Shown: one piece after another, positions 9,757-19,315 of the stretch | Layout of the letters: every line of letters begins with the position of its first letter | Numbering within the stretch: the stretch's first letter is position 1 | Assembly (NCBI GenBank): GCA_027596945.1 | Contig: JADGJH010000257.1 | Location: forward strand, 1 to 23,401 | Reading direction: 5' to 3' | Origin: Physocladia obscura | Lineage: Eukaryota; Chytridiomycota; Chytridiomycetes; Chytridiales; Chytriomycetaceae | Length of the DNA stretch: 23,401 bases | Position numbers and translations under genes: made by a program | The notes under the pieces: generated by a model | Seen by the model: only the letters and a program-made list of their open reading frames with translations | Database searches by the model: none | Told to the model about the DNA's origin: nothing

Positions 9757-11549
9757 ATGCTTCCATATTTAGAAGCACGCCAGATTCATGGCACTTCGAA
9801 TTTAAGTAATTATAGTATCGAACGCGCATCCAGATGCAGTTCCAAAAGGCAGGAAACGCAACCAAAAATAATGAAATCGAAATCCTCTGCTGACTCGCTC
9901 GCCACCCTGTTTGACTTTGATTTTTCATTGCGCGGAACTGAAACTGAATCGAATCCAATCTCTTCGCGTAAAACGCGCGGTTTTATTCCGATTCCACCCA
10001 CAATCACAACAAATAGCCATTCGCATCGACACATCAAAACATTATTTGCGGTTAATGCAAAGCCCAATGCTGAGCAAACTGAAATGAATAAAATCTTTGC
10101 TTCAGTGTGGCTCGATTCCGAACGCGTTCTCGTAGGAACTAAATGCAACCGACTTATTGTATTGGATGTTGCAAAGGGGCGTATCGCATCGGAAATTCCG
10201 CCAATCACGGGCTATTGGGAAGGAAATTTATTTGTTGAAGGTTGCACGTTTGAAAATAATAATTCCGTATAGTTGAGAAATTTATTTTAAATATTTCCTG
10301 ACTTGTTTTTAATTTTAATTTTAATATTAATTACAAGTCCCGCCGAAAATTTTTCTGGAACACTTCAACATTCTGCAACTTCACCGTGTGCAGGTATACA
10401 TAAATTTTTCCTTTCTGATATTTAATTTGCGAAATTAACAGAACATTATTAGGAATCCATAGTATTGCGGTCAATCCCTCAAAAACTCTCCTTGCCGTTG
10501 CTGCAGGTGCTCCTTTGGCGCCAATTCAAATCTACACGCTTCCTCACCTCGCTGCGTATGCTGTGCTCCGCCGTCCTCACAATGATATGGTATTTTCCGT
10601 CGAATTTTACTCTGATTTTTTGCTCGTAAGTGGCGGGCGCGATACCCGTCTTTGTTTATGGAACCTCGCTGACCCAAACCGCGTTTCTGGCGTCCTCCGC
10701 GGCGCATGCAATATCGACGTCAGTGTTATTGATCCTGTTCCGGGTGAATTCAATGAAAGCTTGAACAAATCTACATCAGTTTTGTCAGTGGCATATCTTG
10801 GCCGACTTTTCGCAGGAGTTTTTCCAAGAGTCGGAGCGAGTGCATCTGACCAGCAACAGCATGCAACCGTAACCAGTAGCGAGATTTCTATACAGCCACA
10901 GCATGGTGTCGTCGGTGTTGTGAAAGTTGAAGAAAAAATACGCGATTTGAAAGTCATCAATGGAAGTGCTGCAGATGCGAAAGTTGCAGCTTTAACCACC
11001 CACGGCGTTGTAAAACTCTTTGATATTTACCAGCATAGCTACTCTTCGCCAGTTTCCGAGTACAATCACCTTGGATTCAATCCGAAGTCAGCAGATGTGA
11101 CTTTGTATAACCGCAAAGAGACGGTGTGTTTACAGGTTTCTGAAAATTCTGGTATTATTGTGGTCGGGTCGCAGTCTTATATTTCGCTTATTGACCCACG
11201 GCAACGCGAGCTAGTTACGTCAATTAAAAGCATGGATGTGGACTGGGGTGTGCGTAGCCTTGCATTTGATGCACAAGGTAGGTTGACGGTCGGTGGAGGG
11301 ATGGGGCGCATTTCGTTTTTGGACATGCGAATGCATGAATACTTAGCTTGCGCAGTGAGACCAAACGGAAAAAAAGATGAACTTGCTCAAAAGTGGTTGA
11401 ATATGGATGCAGATGGAAGATTTTCATCGAGATTTAATCGTGACGCGATTTATACGCTCGCTTACTGCCCGTTTGGTGTGAGGTTATTTGCGGGTGGCGG
11501 TCCTTTGCAATTGAGTTTAAAAGGATGTTATGCAGGGATTTGGGAGTGA
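9757..11549 (+). CDS. DCAF12-like WD40-repeat protein (CUL4-DDB1 substrate receptor family), three exons
   Basis: WD40 beta-propeller protein related to DDB1- and CUL4-associated factor 12, a substrate receptor of the CRL4 ubiquitin ligase in animals. Exons are 9757-10271, 10338-10393 and 10453-11549 with GT-AG introns of 66 and 59 nt; the phases agree and give 555 residues. DCAF12 landmarks appear in the right order: a basic N-terminus, KIFASVWLDSERVLVGTKCN (about 112-131), SPCAGIHSIAVNPSKTLLAV assembled across the second intron, VSGGRDTRLCLWNLADPNRV, VVGSQSYISLIDPRQRE, and the C-terminal LFAGGGPLQLSLKGCYAGIW. A Gln/Ser-rich insert of about 50 residues interrupts the propeller in the middle. 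The TGA stop directly follows the conserved AGIW-E end, so TGA is a normal stop in this genome. The start may instead be the ATG at 9871. Role as a ligase adaptor in this organism is inferred from homology. Confidence 0.9.
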
Positions 11550-12018
11550 TAAATTGTTTGGTGGATTTAGAATGAGCTTTAATTTAAAATAACACATTAA
11601 GCAACAAAGCGGAGCCATATTTGTATACTAGAAAATATTCCAAGGTCACTGAAACAGGCAAAATTATAACAGAATATCTATTTCAAGAAAAAATCGGCTG
11701 GTGCAACCAGACGTTTGCCAAGTCGGCAATATCTGATAAAGTAAAAAGGCAGTGAAAATCTGAAAATTTAAATATATCAGTATTCTATAAACTGTATTGT
11801 TTTCTGTTTCTCCTTTTAAATACTAATTTATATCTTTGTACCAGTTCCTTACAATACCAGATCTGAATCTGAAAGCGACGATTGAGAATTGTTGTTTTCA
11901 TTTTTCTTTCTTTTTACGATTGTTGCATTTTTTACGGCAGTTGCAATTTTTTTGGTTCCAACGGAAAAAAAAAAACTGAATTTAATTCAAAAACTTATTT
12001 TATTTTATAATACTAAAC
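11550..12018. other. AT-rich spacer before the polymerase-helicase element
   Basis: No gene is supported. A small T-rich ORF at 11889-12071 looks like chance. The left boundary of the decayed element should lie in this spacer, but I found no inverted or direct repeat that matches the right flank (16236-16450). Confidence 0.4.
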
Positions 12019-12034
12019 ATGTTCTCATTGGAAA

Positions 12035-12638
12035 GTGTACGTCCTTTCTACCAAAGTATACAGCTATTTGAACCAAAAAATTATGCCCTCACTTACAAAG
12101 GGCTGTTCATCCCTTGTAAGAGAAGAAGTAGAACAGTTACAAACCAAATCAAGCTTCCAAGAAATGGTAATGAACATAAGATGTTGCAATCACACATTTC
12201 AAACCTTATTTGAAACAATAAAGCAACAATTATTGGAAACTATATTCTAAAGTTGGACAACACGTTCATCAAGAAAACTGACAAGACAATGAAACAACTC
12301 CAATCAGGGGGTATGGAAGTTGTTCATAATGTCTTGAAGAGAAAGAGGCCAGATTCACCTGAATCATCAAGAAAGGAGCAATGAATGGAGGTTTTAATGA
12401 AAAGAAAGAGGTCAAATGTCCCGTGGATGCTCAAAAAGAAAGACACATTGACTATTCATTGTACTATCTTCCAACTCTCTTTTCACAGAGGTTGATTGTA
12501 ACTTATGAATTCAAGTATGTGATTCATTATGGAGATTACGATTACAATGACAGCAACACAGGCATCATTCGAGATATTCCTGACCATTTGATTGAACAAC
12601 ACCTCGATACTATGACAAAAGAATATGCTGAGAGATAA
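12035..12638 (+). pseudogene. broken N-terminal region of the polyprotein
   Basis: Short open pieces in changing frames precede the polymerase: one beginning at 12083 (MPSLTKGCSSLVREEVEQLQ), one at about 12250-12381 rich in Lys/Arg (VLKRKRPDSPESS), and one at 12381-12638 that is in the same frame as the polymerase and is rich in Tyr and Asp. They are probably the start of the polyprotein, with a lesion around 12248-12440, but no domain is recognised. The last piece ends in a TAA at 12636-12638, after which the same frame continues open. Confidence 0.45.
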
Positions 12639-14310
12639 CCTTATGACTGTGATATTTTGGAGATTGATTACACAACTCAACCCATTCCACATCAACAAGT
12701 AGCTTTATTAGAACAGAGAATGTTTGGGACTATTTTAAACTACCACCATTTAAACCTTGCACCAAACTTTGCCAATGAAAACATTTGTGTTTATCAACAC
12801 TTAGTAAACATGTATTCAAAACACATTCAAGGATTAACTTTCGATGGTTTAAAAGGTATCTTTGAAGAAGGCGAGATTGATACTGGAGTAACAACAAATC
12901 AAGTTGTCCAATTCTGTGAAAAGTACAGCATTAGCTTGTATGCAATGGATTTAGAGTTTGAGATTTTCTGCTGACATGTCCCGAAAGTCAGAAATCACCA
13001 TGTCCCTTGCCTGATTTATATTGTTGCCAACAATCACATGTATTCTGTATTAGAAGAAGAGCTGAGAAGAAGTATTGTTGCATCTGAGAGAACAAAAGGC
13101 ACAGACAATTCAAGAGTTTTCAAGAGCAAGGCGAAGCTGGTAAATACATTTGACGGAACAATCGAGACTCTCTTAAATGTTCCATATGTAACTCTCAGTC
13201 AACTTGAAAACTGTAATGTTGTTTATACAAATAGAGAAGACCTTTCAGATTTGGTGGTATATTTGGCACAAACTGAACAAACTGTATACAAGACATGAGG
13301 TAATGGTGGGCATATAATTAGAATTGAATACAAGAACCAAGTCAACAAGCACTATCAAGAGTCCTTACTTATGTCCAAGGCATTAACGATTCCTTTTAGA
13401 AACCAAAATCTCATCAGTTTGGTACTGGAGGAATTCCAAATATACAAGGGTGATGACATAATAGAGAGCACATTCAATCGAGTGACTCAATCAGTATTCT
13501 TCAACTGCGTCAAGGGAGCCATTGTCGATACATTTTATGAACCATCAGTATCGGCTGATTTAAAGAGTTTTGATATTCAAAAATGCCATACAGCATGTTT
13601 GACAATAAAGAATGAAATGCCATAGTCTGTTTTCAGCATTTTTGATGAAGTCAAACCATACTCTGGTAAAGTGAGAACTGGATTCTATTATGTTGAGACA
13701 GAGAATACGTTTCCACTAAGAGGCACTCGTTGGTATTCAGCACCCATACTACGATATTGTCAAATGATTGGTGTGTCCCTCAACATTGTGTATGAAATCA
13801 TTCCAAGTAAGACTCTCAAAGCAGACTACTTCAATGATTTTGTAAAGAGGATATATGACAAGAGTGGCAATAATGTAAAGCTGATGATTAACTGTTTTGT
13901 AGGATGTTGAACAAAAGAAGTGATAAAAAGCAAACAGATAGGTTTACAATGAGTTTGAATGATGCAGTTTGATACTATTTCTTGAACGACAATACAGTGT
14001 ATTCATGCATTTCACAAGAGCCAAAGCTATTCACATTTCCATCAAGAATGATACACCAAAGCATTTCAATACAATTCCAATATACTGGCAAGTTATCAAT
14101 AACGGTAATATGATGCTGCATCAATTGGCAATGAAAATGGGTGGTAGAATAGTTCGATTGAAAACTGATTGTGTGGTAGTTGAAGATGGCAATGATGTTG
14201 AATGTCAACCAGGTATTGGTAATTATTGAGTCAAAGCATTACCACAACACTATAAAGTATCTGAGCCATTCAAGAGTACATATGCGTTTCAGCTTGAAAT
14301 AAAGACAGGA
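12639..14310 (+). pseudogene. family B DNA polymerase (organellar/viral type) relic
   Basis: This part of the reading frame has the layout of protein-primed or viral family B polymerases. An upstream domain (ICVYQHLVNMYSKHIQGLTF ... GVTTNQVVQFCEKYSISLYA ... IYIVANNHMYSV) resembles the N-terminal region seen in polymerase-like proteins of many eukaryotic repeats. A motif A-like segment is FDIQKCHTACL (about 13570-13602), motif B-like KLMINCFVG (about 13878-13904), and motif C-like RLKTDCVVVED (about 14155-14187), in which the usual DTD is replaced by TD-C. In-frame stops are at 12972 (TGA), 13296 (TGA), 13623 (TAG), 13908 (TGA), 13970 (TGA) and 14227 (TGA). The frame shifts near 13915, again near 14035, and returns to the first frame near 14310. 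The protein cannot be made from this copy. Family assignment rests on motif pattern and order. Confidence 0.6.
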
Positions 14311-15320
14311 TTCCAACAGATAATAGATTAGAGTGTCAGTTATTAACTGGAAAGGCAGGTACGGGGAAATCAACTGAAGTCAGAGAAACCATTAAAGAAT
14401 TACAGCCTGGGTCATTTGTACTATTAGCAAGTACAAACAAGGCAGCAAGACTAATTAATGGTCAGACAGTCCACCATTTCTTTCATATTGACAACAATGA
14501 CAAGTGTAACTTGAAGGAAGCAGGAAAGGCAGCCAGCAGATATCAGTACATTTTCATTGATGAAGTTGGCATGTTGAGAGCAGAGATTTATGAAATCTTT
14601 TATTATGTGAAGCTGCAAACAAAGGTCAAGTTTGTATTAGTTGGTGACTATAAACAGTTGGGAGGAGTAGAGAAAAACAACAGAAAATATGATTACCTTA
14701 ATACACAGGCTTTAAAGGAACTGGTTGATTACAGTATAACAGAGCTCTTGATTAATCACCATTCAGACAACTCGGTGACTGTGCTATTTGACATTGTGCA
14801 CACATTGAATCCAAGCGACTTTGACAATAAGCACATGTTTACTTGAGTAAATCTAGCGTACACTCATAACAAGAGAAAACAAATCAATGAAATCATGATG
14901 CAGCGAGATAAACTAAAGAAGAAGAAAATGATTAGAATAGAAGCAAATAAAGATGACCCGAACTCACAAGATGTTCTATTGATGGTTGGCACTCCAGTGA
15001 TTTCGAATAGAAACTACAAGAAACTCGGACTTGTCAACAGTGCAACATTTGTAGTCAAAAGGATTGAGCCATTGTTGATGCTGGAAGATACAGTAACCAA
15101 CAACAAGATTGAGATTACTGTTGAGCAATTTCGGTTATATTTCTGGGTCAACTATTGTTTGACAGTCCATCGAGTTCAAGGAGATTCAATTAGAGAGCCA
15201 TTCACTATCCATGAATGGAGTAGAATGGCCAAAGATATGCAATACACAGCGATAAGTCAGACCACTAAAAAGGAATATATAAATGTAGTTGATGACCACG
15301 TAAAACATAGAGAAACAAGA
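14310..15320 (+). pseudogene. superfamily 1 (Pif1/RecD-like) DNA helicase relic
   Basis: A clear SF1 helicase: Walker A LLTGKAGTGKST (about 14341-14376), motif Ia-like VLLASTNKAARLINGQTVHH, Walker B YIFIDEVGM, motif III FVLVGDYKQLGG, and the late motif LTVHRVQGDSI (about 15156-15188) equivalent to the T-H-K-x-Q-G box of Pif1/RecD2 proteins. The final motif reads YTAISQTT (about 15244-15267), where the family has an arginine (A-L/I-S-R); here it is Gln, which would remove the arginine finger. One TGA at 14844-14846 interrupts the frame. The helicase follows the polymerase in the same overall frame, so the two were probably one protein. Confidence 0.85.
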
Positions 15321-15668
15321 GAGACTGATTTTGACAAAATGAAACAGATGAAGAAGAGAGAGCAAGACATGAAAGATGAACTCAAACGAAAGAGAATTGA
15401 GGCTGTTCAAGTAATCAACTACATTATTCGAAAGGGATGTTCTGATGAGTTTAGTTTGAAACATACTTTTGTTAAGAGACGAGAGTTGTTCAAGCATCTT
15501 GGTATTTTTGATGAGGTAGTGCAAAGAGGATATGAGATAGACCACATTAAGCCGCGATGCCAGCATACCACAGATGATGACTTCAAGAACATTAATGCTC
15601 ATTGGAATCTGCGACTGATTTCAAGAAAAGAAAACTACGAGTTGGGTAAAAAATTGCAATTGTTGTAA
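15321..15668 (+). pseudogene. HNH endonuclease domain at the C-terminus of the polyprotein
   Basis: After a charged, probably coiled-coil linker (KMKQMKKREQDMKDELKRKR) the frame ends in a compact HNH nuclease: YEIDHIKPRCQHTTDDDFKN followed by NAHWNLRLISRKEN. The Asp-His pair, the central Asn-x-His-Trp-Asn and the last Asn of the beta-beta-alpha-metal fold are all present. The stop is TAA at 15666-15668. The domain itself is undamaged from 14895 onward, although the full polyprotein is not. HNH domains fused to replication proteins occur in some viruses and mobile elements; here the role is unknown. Confidence 0.75.
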
Positions 15669-15740
15669 AAAATTGTGACTTTTGATTGGTCAAAAAATTC
15701 CATTTTCGTAAACTTTTTTAAATATTTAAAATCTTTTGCT

Positions 15741-15750
15741 TATATATAAA
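15741..15750 (+). promoter_or_regulatory. TATA-like element upstream of the RING/SIAH ORF
   Basis: The sequence tatatataaa ends three bases before the ATG at 15753. An ATTGG (inverted CCAAT) motif lies at about 15684. The TATA is unusually close to the ATG, so either the 5' leader is minimal or the true start is the second ATG at 15777. Confidence 0.35.
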
Positions 15751-15752
15751 CA

Positions 15753-16235
15753 ATGGAACCAATAGTAAACTACTCAATGAATATAAAGCTGTCAGACTTG
15801 ACCTGTTGTATCTGCCTTGAAAACATCAATTTCTCAATTATTCAGTGTGCAAATGGGTCAAACCCGCACTTTGTTTGTATCCAGTGTTGCCATCAATTGG
15901 GACAAAAGTGCCTGCAATGTAAGACTGAATCATTATTTCATAATAAACAGTTGCAAGTTACTTTAACCCCCTTTTTAGAATCATGCACCAATGAAAACTG
16001 TAAAATGCAAGTATTGAAGTGGAATCTCAATGAGCATGTAGAAGACTGTGACTACAAGAAACACAAGTGCTTCATGTGTCAAAGAAAAGTGCTGTCAAGA
16101 AAAACATTGCAGAGTCACTTTGAAACAACCAGGTATCGAAAAATGAGGATTTTGCATTGTCTAATTAGTACTCCAACTTTTCTTTTGCTTTCAACCACAT
16201 CTTTTTTTAGCCAATGTGAAATGATAAATGTTTGA
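15753..16235 (+). CDS. RING / SIAH-type zinc-finger protein (probable E3 ubiquitin ligase)
   Basis: An intact ORF of 160 residues. A RING finger has the ligand order C18-x2-C21, C32, H39-x2-C42, C45, C53-x2-C56. A SIAH/SINA-like double zinc finger follows: C78-x4-C83 ... H95-x3-C99, then C106-x2-C109 ... H122. This is the RING plus SIAH arrangement of E3 ligases that recruit E2 enzymes. The substrate-binding (MATH/TRAF-like) domain that SIAH proteins carry next is absent: after about residue 128 the protein becomes hydrophobic and unrelated, so the 3' part is probably lost or replaced. It lies 84 bp after the polyprotein stop, on the same strand and with similar base composition, and is most likely part of the same element. 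Confidence 0.75.
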   Translation: MEPIVNYSMNIKLSDLTCCICLENINFSIIQCANGSNPHFVCIQCCHQLGQKCLQCKTESLFHNKQLQVTLTPFLESCTNENCKMQVLKWNLNEHVEDCDYKKHKCFMCQRKVLSRKTLQSHFETTRYRKMRILHCLISTPTFLLLSTTSFFSQCEMINV

Positions 16236-16586
16236 ATCATAGTCTTGATAACACAGAAAACGCATACACAGTTAGATTGCGGACTGATCAAGCATATATA
16301 GTCAAATTTCGGGCTGATCACAGATTATGAATTCTGAATTGCGGATTGCGAATTGCGAAGTACAAATCGAAGAATTTGCTCAAATCACTATTTCTCTTTC
16401 TTTATCAGTAATTAAAAATAATAATTGATCTATTTATACAGCAATTTTATCACAAACACATGGAAACAAAGCAACCTGAGTCACAAGTTGGGAAATAAAA
16501 AAGACATGCGGTAAATTCTTTCACTGACACTGAATCTGTCATATAGCGCCAGTCTATACCGGAAGACTTAAGCAAAGCGGGCATTC
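16236..16586. other. AT-rich spacer, right flank of the element
   Basis: No gene is supported. Two imperfect repeats, gcggactgatca (about 16278-16289) and cgggctgatca (about 16310-16320), and a run of attgcggattgcgaattgcga (16338-16358) occur here. The element's right boundary is probably in this stretch. A GTAAAT...TATAG segment of 36 nt at 16511-16546 resembles a very short intron. Confidence 0.35.
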
Positions 16587-16889
16587 GTGCAACACGCTTT
16601 ATGCTGCTGGTATATTGATTATCGTAGAAAACTTCATGATGTTGCAACTGCTATAATTCTTTCTGTCCACACGTCGCGAATATTTTCAGAATGGTTTTTT
16701 TATGTTAGAGTTGAGAATTTGAAAAAAGAGATCGCGAACGCTGGTGCAACTTCATACAAACTAAATGTATATTATACGTATTTGGGATTATTAAAGCGAC
16801 AGAAATTGAAATGGGGTGCAAAGTATATTATTGATTCAAAAATACACAGAATTCGACAGCTTGCCCTTCAACGCATGAAAACACTCTAA
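16587..16889 (+). CDS. terminal exon(s) of an unrecognised gene
   Basis: The frame ending with TAA at 16887-16889 is open back to 16572 and has no good ATG start. The downstream part (VENLKKEIANAGATSYKLNV ... KWGAKYIIDSKIHRIRQLAL) is basic and helical and looks like real protein. A GTATAT...TTTTCAG segment at 16610-16689 is a good intron candidate and would join the last exon to a different upstream frame. Upstream exons could not be resolved with confidence. It may be a gene whose 5' part was displaced when the neighbouring element inserted. No family is recognised. Confidence 0.35.
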   Translation: MQHALCCWYIDYRRKLHDVATAIILSVHTSRIFSEWFFYVRVENLKKEIANAGATSYKLNVYYTYLGLLKRQKLKWGAKYIIDSKIHRIRQLALQRMKTL

Positions 16890-17078
16890 TAATCCAAAAT
16901 CTCAACCATTCGGCAAGAAAAAATTGTAAGCGATTCCGCAGCAATCGCTTTGGTAGTTCAACTCCTGAATTCTGGAATTCAATTTTTGCTACTCTCATTC
17001 CTGATATATTTCAGAAACTAGTGGCTGATATTTGATTGGCTATCTGATCCTGATCGCGGGAAATAGCATAGTTCAGGC

Positions 17079-19315
17079 ATGCAAAAAACTGCCGTTTTGA
17101 CCGCAAGCCTTCAATTCAATCAAAAATCGATGAAATTGTTTAGTGGCAAGATCCAAGCCAATAGGAAACAAACATTCTTCTCCAGAATACTTGGCGGGAA
17201 GAGCGCTGGCAATGAGTATGTGCCGCCGATGATCGTTGTTGACGGTGAACAGCTTCGGGCGATTCCGGGGTCAAGCATCGTCGATCACTGTCCAACTTGT
17301 ACACTCAAAGTGCAGCCCGGAAAGCCCTGTTTTGGAGAAGCCGCAATGCATCGCTTGGCGGCTGCTTTGGAGTCAATAACTCGCCGCCCGCCAGCTTTTC
17401 AGACTCAGGACGTGGTGAGTTTGGTTGTTTTTGCTGTTGAAATTAATGATAAGTCCGACCATCGCAACAGCTCGATGTTCTGGGTGTGGGCCAAATATCA
17501 GAAGCGTGGCTAGCTCGAATGCACAACATAAAAGCGGATTCGGAAACCTACATCGAGCAAATTCATGGAATTCTCTTCGAGGAATGGTTCCAAATACACG
17601 AATGCTGGCGCAGCACCACCGCAATGCGCTTGATCGAAGAAGTCACGGGCGCATTGGGCGCGTCACATCTCATTGTCATTCCCGCAAAACGTACGCTGAT
17701 CACTGTCACTCTTCTCGCTGAAGTTGTCAACCGTATTGGTGCGTGCTGCTGTACTAAATGGCTCGACTCCACTGTGCCCGCAATCCTCACTACCGCGCTC
17801 ACGAATTCCCAAATGCTACTCGAGATCAAAAACGAGATCAGTAGCCAACAGGCAGCCCGCCAGCACGAGTTTGACGCGCGTATCTGGACGCAGGTTCTCT
17901 TGTCTTTGGGCTCTTCCTTCTCGTGTCGTTGTCGCAGAAAATCTCCGCCTCCCCGCTCCATTAGCCATGTTTGGGGTCATGGTGGACAGCTCTGTGCACC
18001 AGAGGAGTCCGGTCGTGCTGTTATGTACCCAAGTGGCAAGACTGCCAAAGTTGCCGATCGCTTCCATTCGAAGCGCGATATTGGCAATGCTGTTGCCGGG
18101 CCATTGTGGATGGATGCATTTGATGTTGATCAAGTGGATAGTGCAATAAAAGCGAAGCAAGTCAAGACCATGTATTTGAAATATCTTGATGCCGACACCT
18201 TCTATGTTGCCGAGAAGCTTCCGGAGGACTTACGTGAGGCTGTACGCATCGTAAAGGAAGAGGAGTTGCTGAAACGGGCTTGGGTTCGGCAGGAACTCAT
18301 TTTGAGCAATACTTATAGGTATAATTGATCCAAGTTTGCGCAAGGCTTTAATGAATTTTTTCTATTCAGTATTTTGTTTATTAATGGCGATCATATTTCT
18401 CCTAAGTCACTCTCTTGGATTTTGCTTTGGAAGACCATTGAGGACAACGCTAATGACACTGATGCTGGCGAAGAAGCCTTATTTTTGCGTATGTTATTGC
18501 AAAAATCCAGTGGTGTAACCAATATCGGTGAAATCATGCGTGAGGCAGAATGCTACTATGATGAAGATCTCGTTGTTGCAGCGGCTAACGTGTTGCAGAT
18601 AAATTTGCCAAATTTCACATATGGACAGGGCATTGCGGAACTCCTCATTAATGTTCTGAATAATACCAAGAACACAGCAATTTTTGAGGGATACATCAAC
18701 TGCTGCACAGCAAAAACATTTGCTGGAATTTTTGGTTCTGAGTTTGATTACAGTGAGGAAGAACATAAGCAGGGCCTAAAATTCTTGACTGCAAGATCTG
18801 ATTATGCTGTGAACGTTCCACCTGGTAAAACACTTTATTTACTGGAAAGTGTGTCCACAGTTGATGGAGTGCAGTTGAGTGCAAAGCAGCAACTGTGGCT
18901 ATCTGAGGAAATACTAAAGAAGACCCACACCATACCTGAATGCATGAATATGTGCCATGTGAATGGCACAGATGTATATAAATCTACACGTGAAGCAGCA
19001 AGGACAATAGGTGTGCCTATTGAGTTGGGGAAAATTGTCTATGAATTTTTTGAGAATGATGTGTGGACAACAATTCTTTGGAAAGATAGGAGTATGCCCT
19101 TAGGAAGCTGGCTTGTGACTCTAAGAAAAGAGAAAGAGAAGCAGGGAGAGGAAGTTTTTCTTGCTTTGAAAGATGCCAATGAGTTATTCTTTGGAATTAT
19201 TGTAGAATTTCATGGAGTGAATGCAGAAGGGGTTAGAAAGGGAACATGTGTGGGTGGATGGTGGAGTAGTAAAATGGAGTTGCGGGACTGGAATTTTAAA
19301 CTTTTTATTGATTGA
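17079..19315 (+). CDS. uncharacterised three-exon protein (~709 residues)
   Basis: Exons 17079-17414, 17471-18318 and 18370-19315 are joined by GT-AG introns of 56 and 51 nt; the phases fit and leave no stop, giving about 709 residues. The start may be the second ATG at 17130. A short Cys cluster (DHCPTC, residues ~69-74, then PCFGEAAMH) lies near the N-terminus. The middle part is hydrophobic to amphipathic (RTLITVTLLAEVVNRIGACC), and the C-terminal third is mixed alpha/beta (LYLLESVSTVDGVQLSAKQQ ... STREAARTIGVPIELGKIVY). I recognise no family. Around 17930-18060 a second frame is also open, so an unrecognised intron is possible there. Exons 1-2 are rich in G and C while most of exon 3 is AT-richer with different codon choice. 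Confidence 0.65.

Larger units (their letters stand above)
12035..16235 (+). mobile_element. decayed virus-like or transposon-like unit: PolB + SF1 helicase + HNH polyprotein, and a RING/SIAH protein
   Basis: All coding traces over 4.2 kb lie on one strand and share an AT-rich, A-rich composition (Lys, Asn, Ile codons) unlike the neighbouring host genes. One long frame carries in order an unknown N-terminal part, a family B DNA polymerase, a superfamily 1 helicase and an HNH endonuclease. A separate ORF with RING and SIAH-type zinc fingers follows after 84 bp. Polymerase, helicase and nuclease suggest self-replication; no capsid, packaging ATPase, integrase, Rep/HUH or transposase was recognised, and no terminal repeats were found. 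It could be an endogenous fragment of a large DNA virus, a piece of a bigger element, or an undescribed self-replicating transposon. It is decayed here, with many stops and at least three indels. Confidence 0.65.

Noticed and set aside
10471..10999. Minus-strand ORFs inside the DCAF12-like gene
   Set aside because: Shadows of the well-supported plus-strand coding exons.
12035..15668. Nuclear copy of a mitochondrial linear plasmid (PolB invertron), with TGA read as Trp
   Set aside because: Such plasmids carry PolB and RNA polymerase, not a helicase-HNH fusion or a RING protein; TGG is still used for Trp here, and other stops occur. Kept only as a caution in the TGA finding.
11550..16586. Terminal inverted or long direct repeats around the polymerase-helicase unit
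   Set aside because: I compared the two flanks by eye and found only short, weak similarities; nothing that marks ends.
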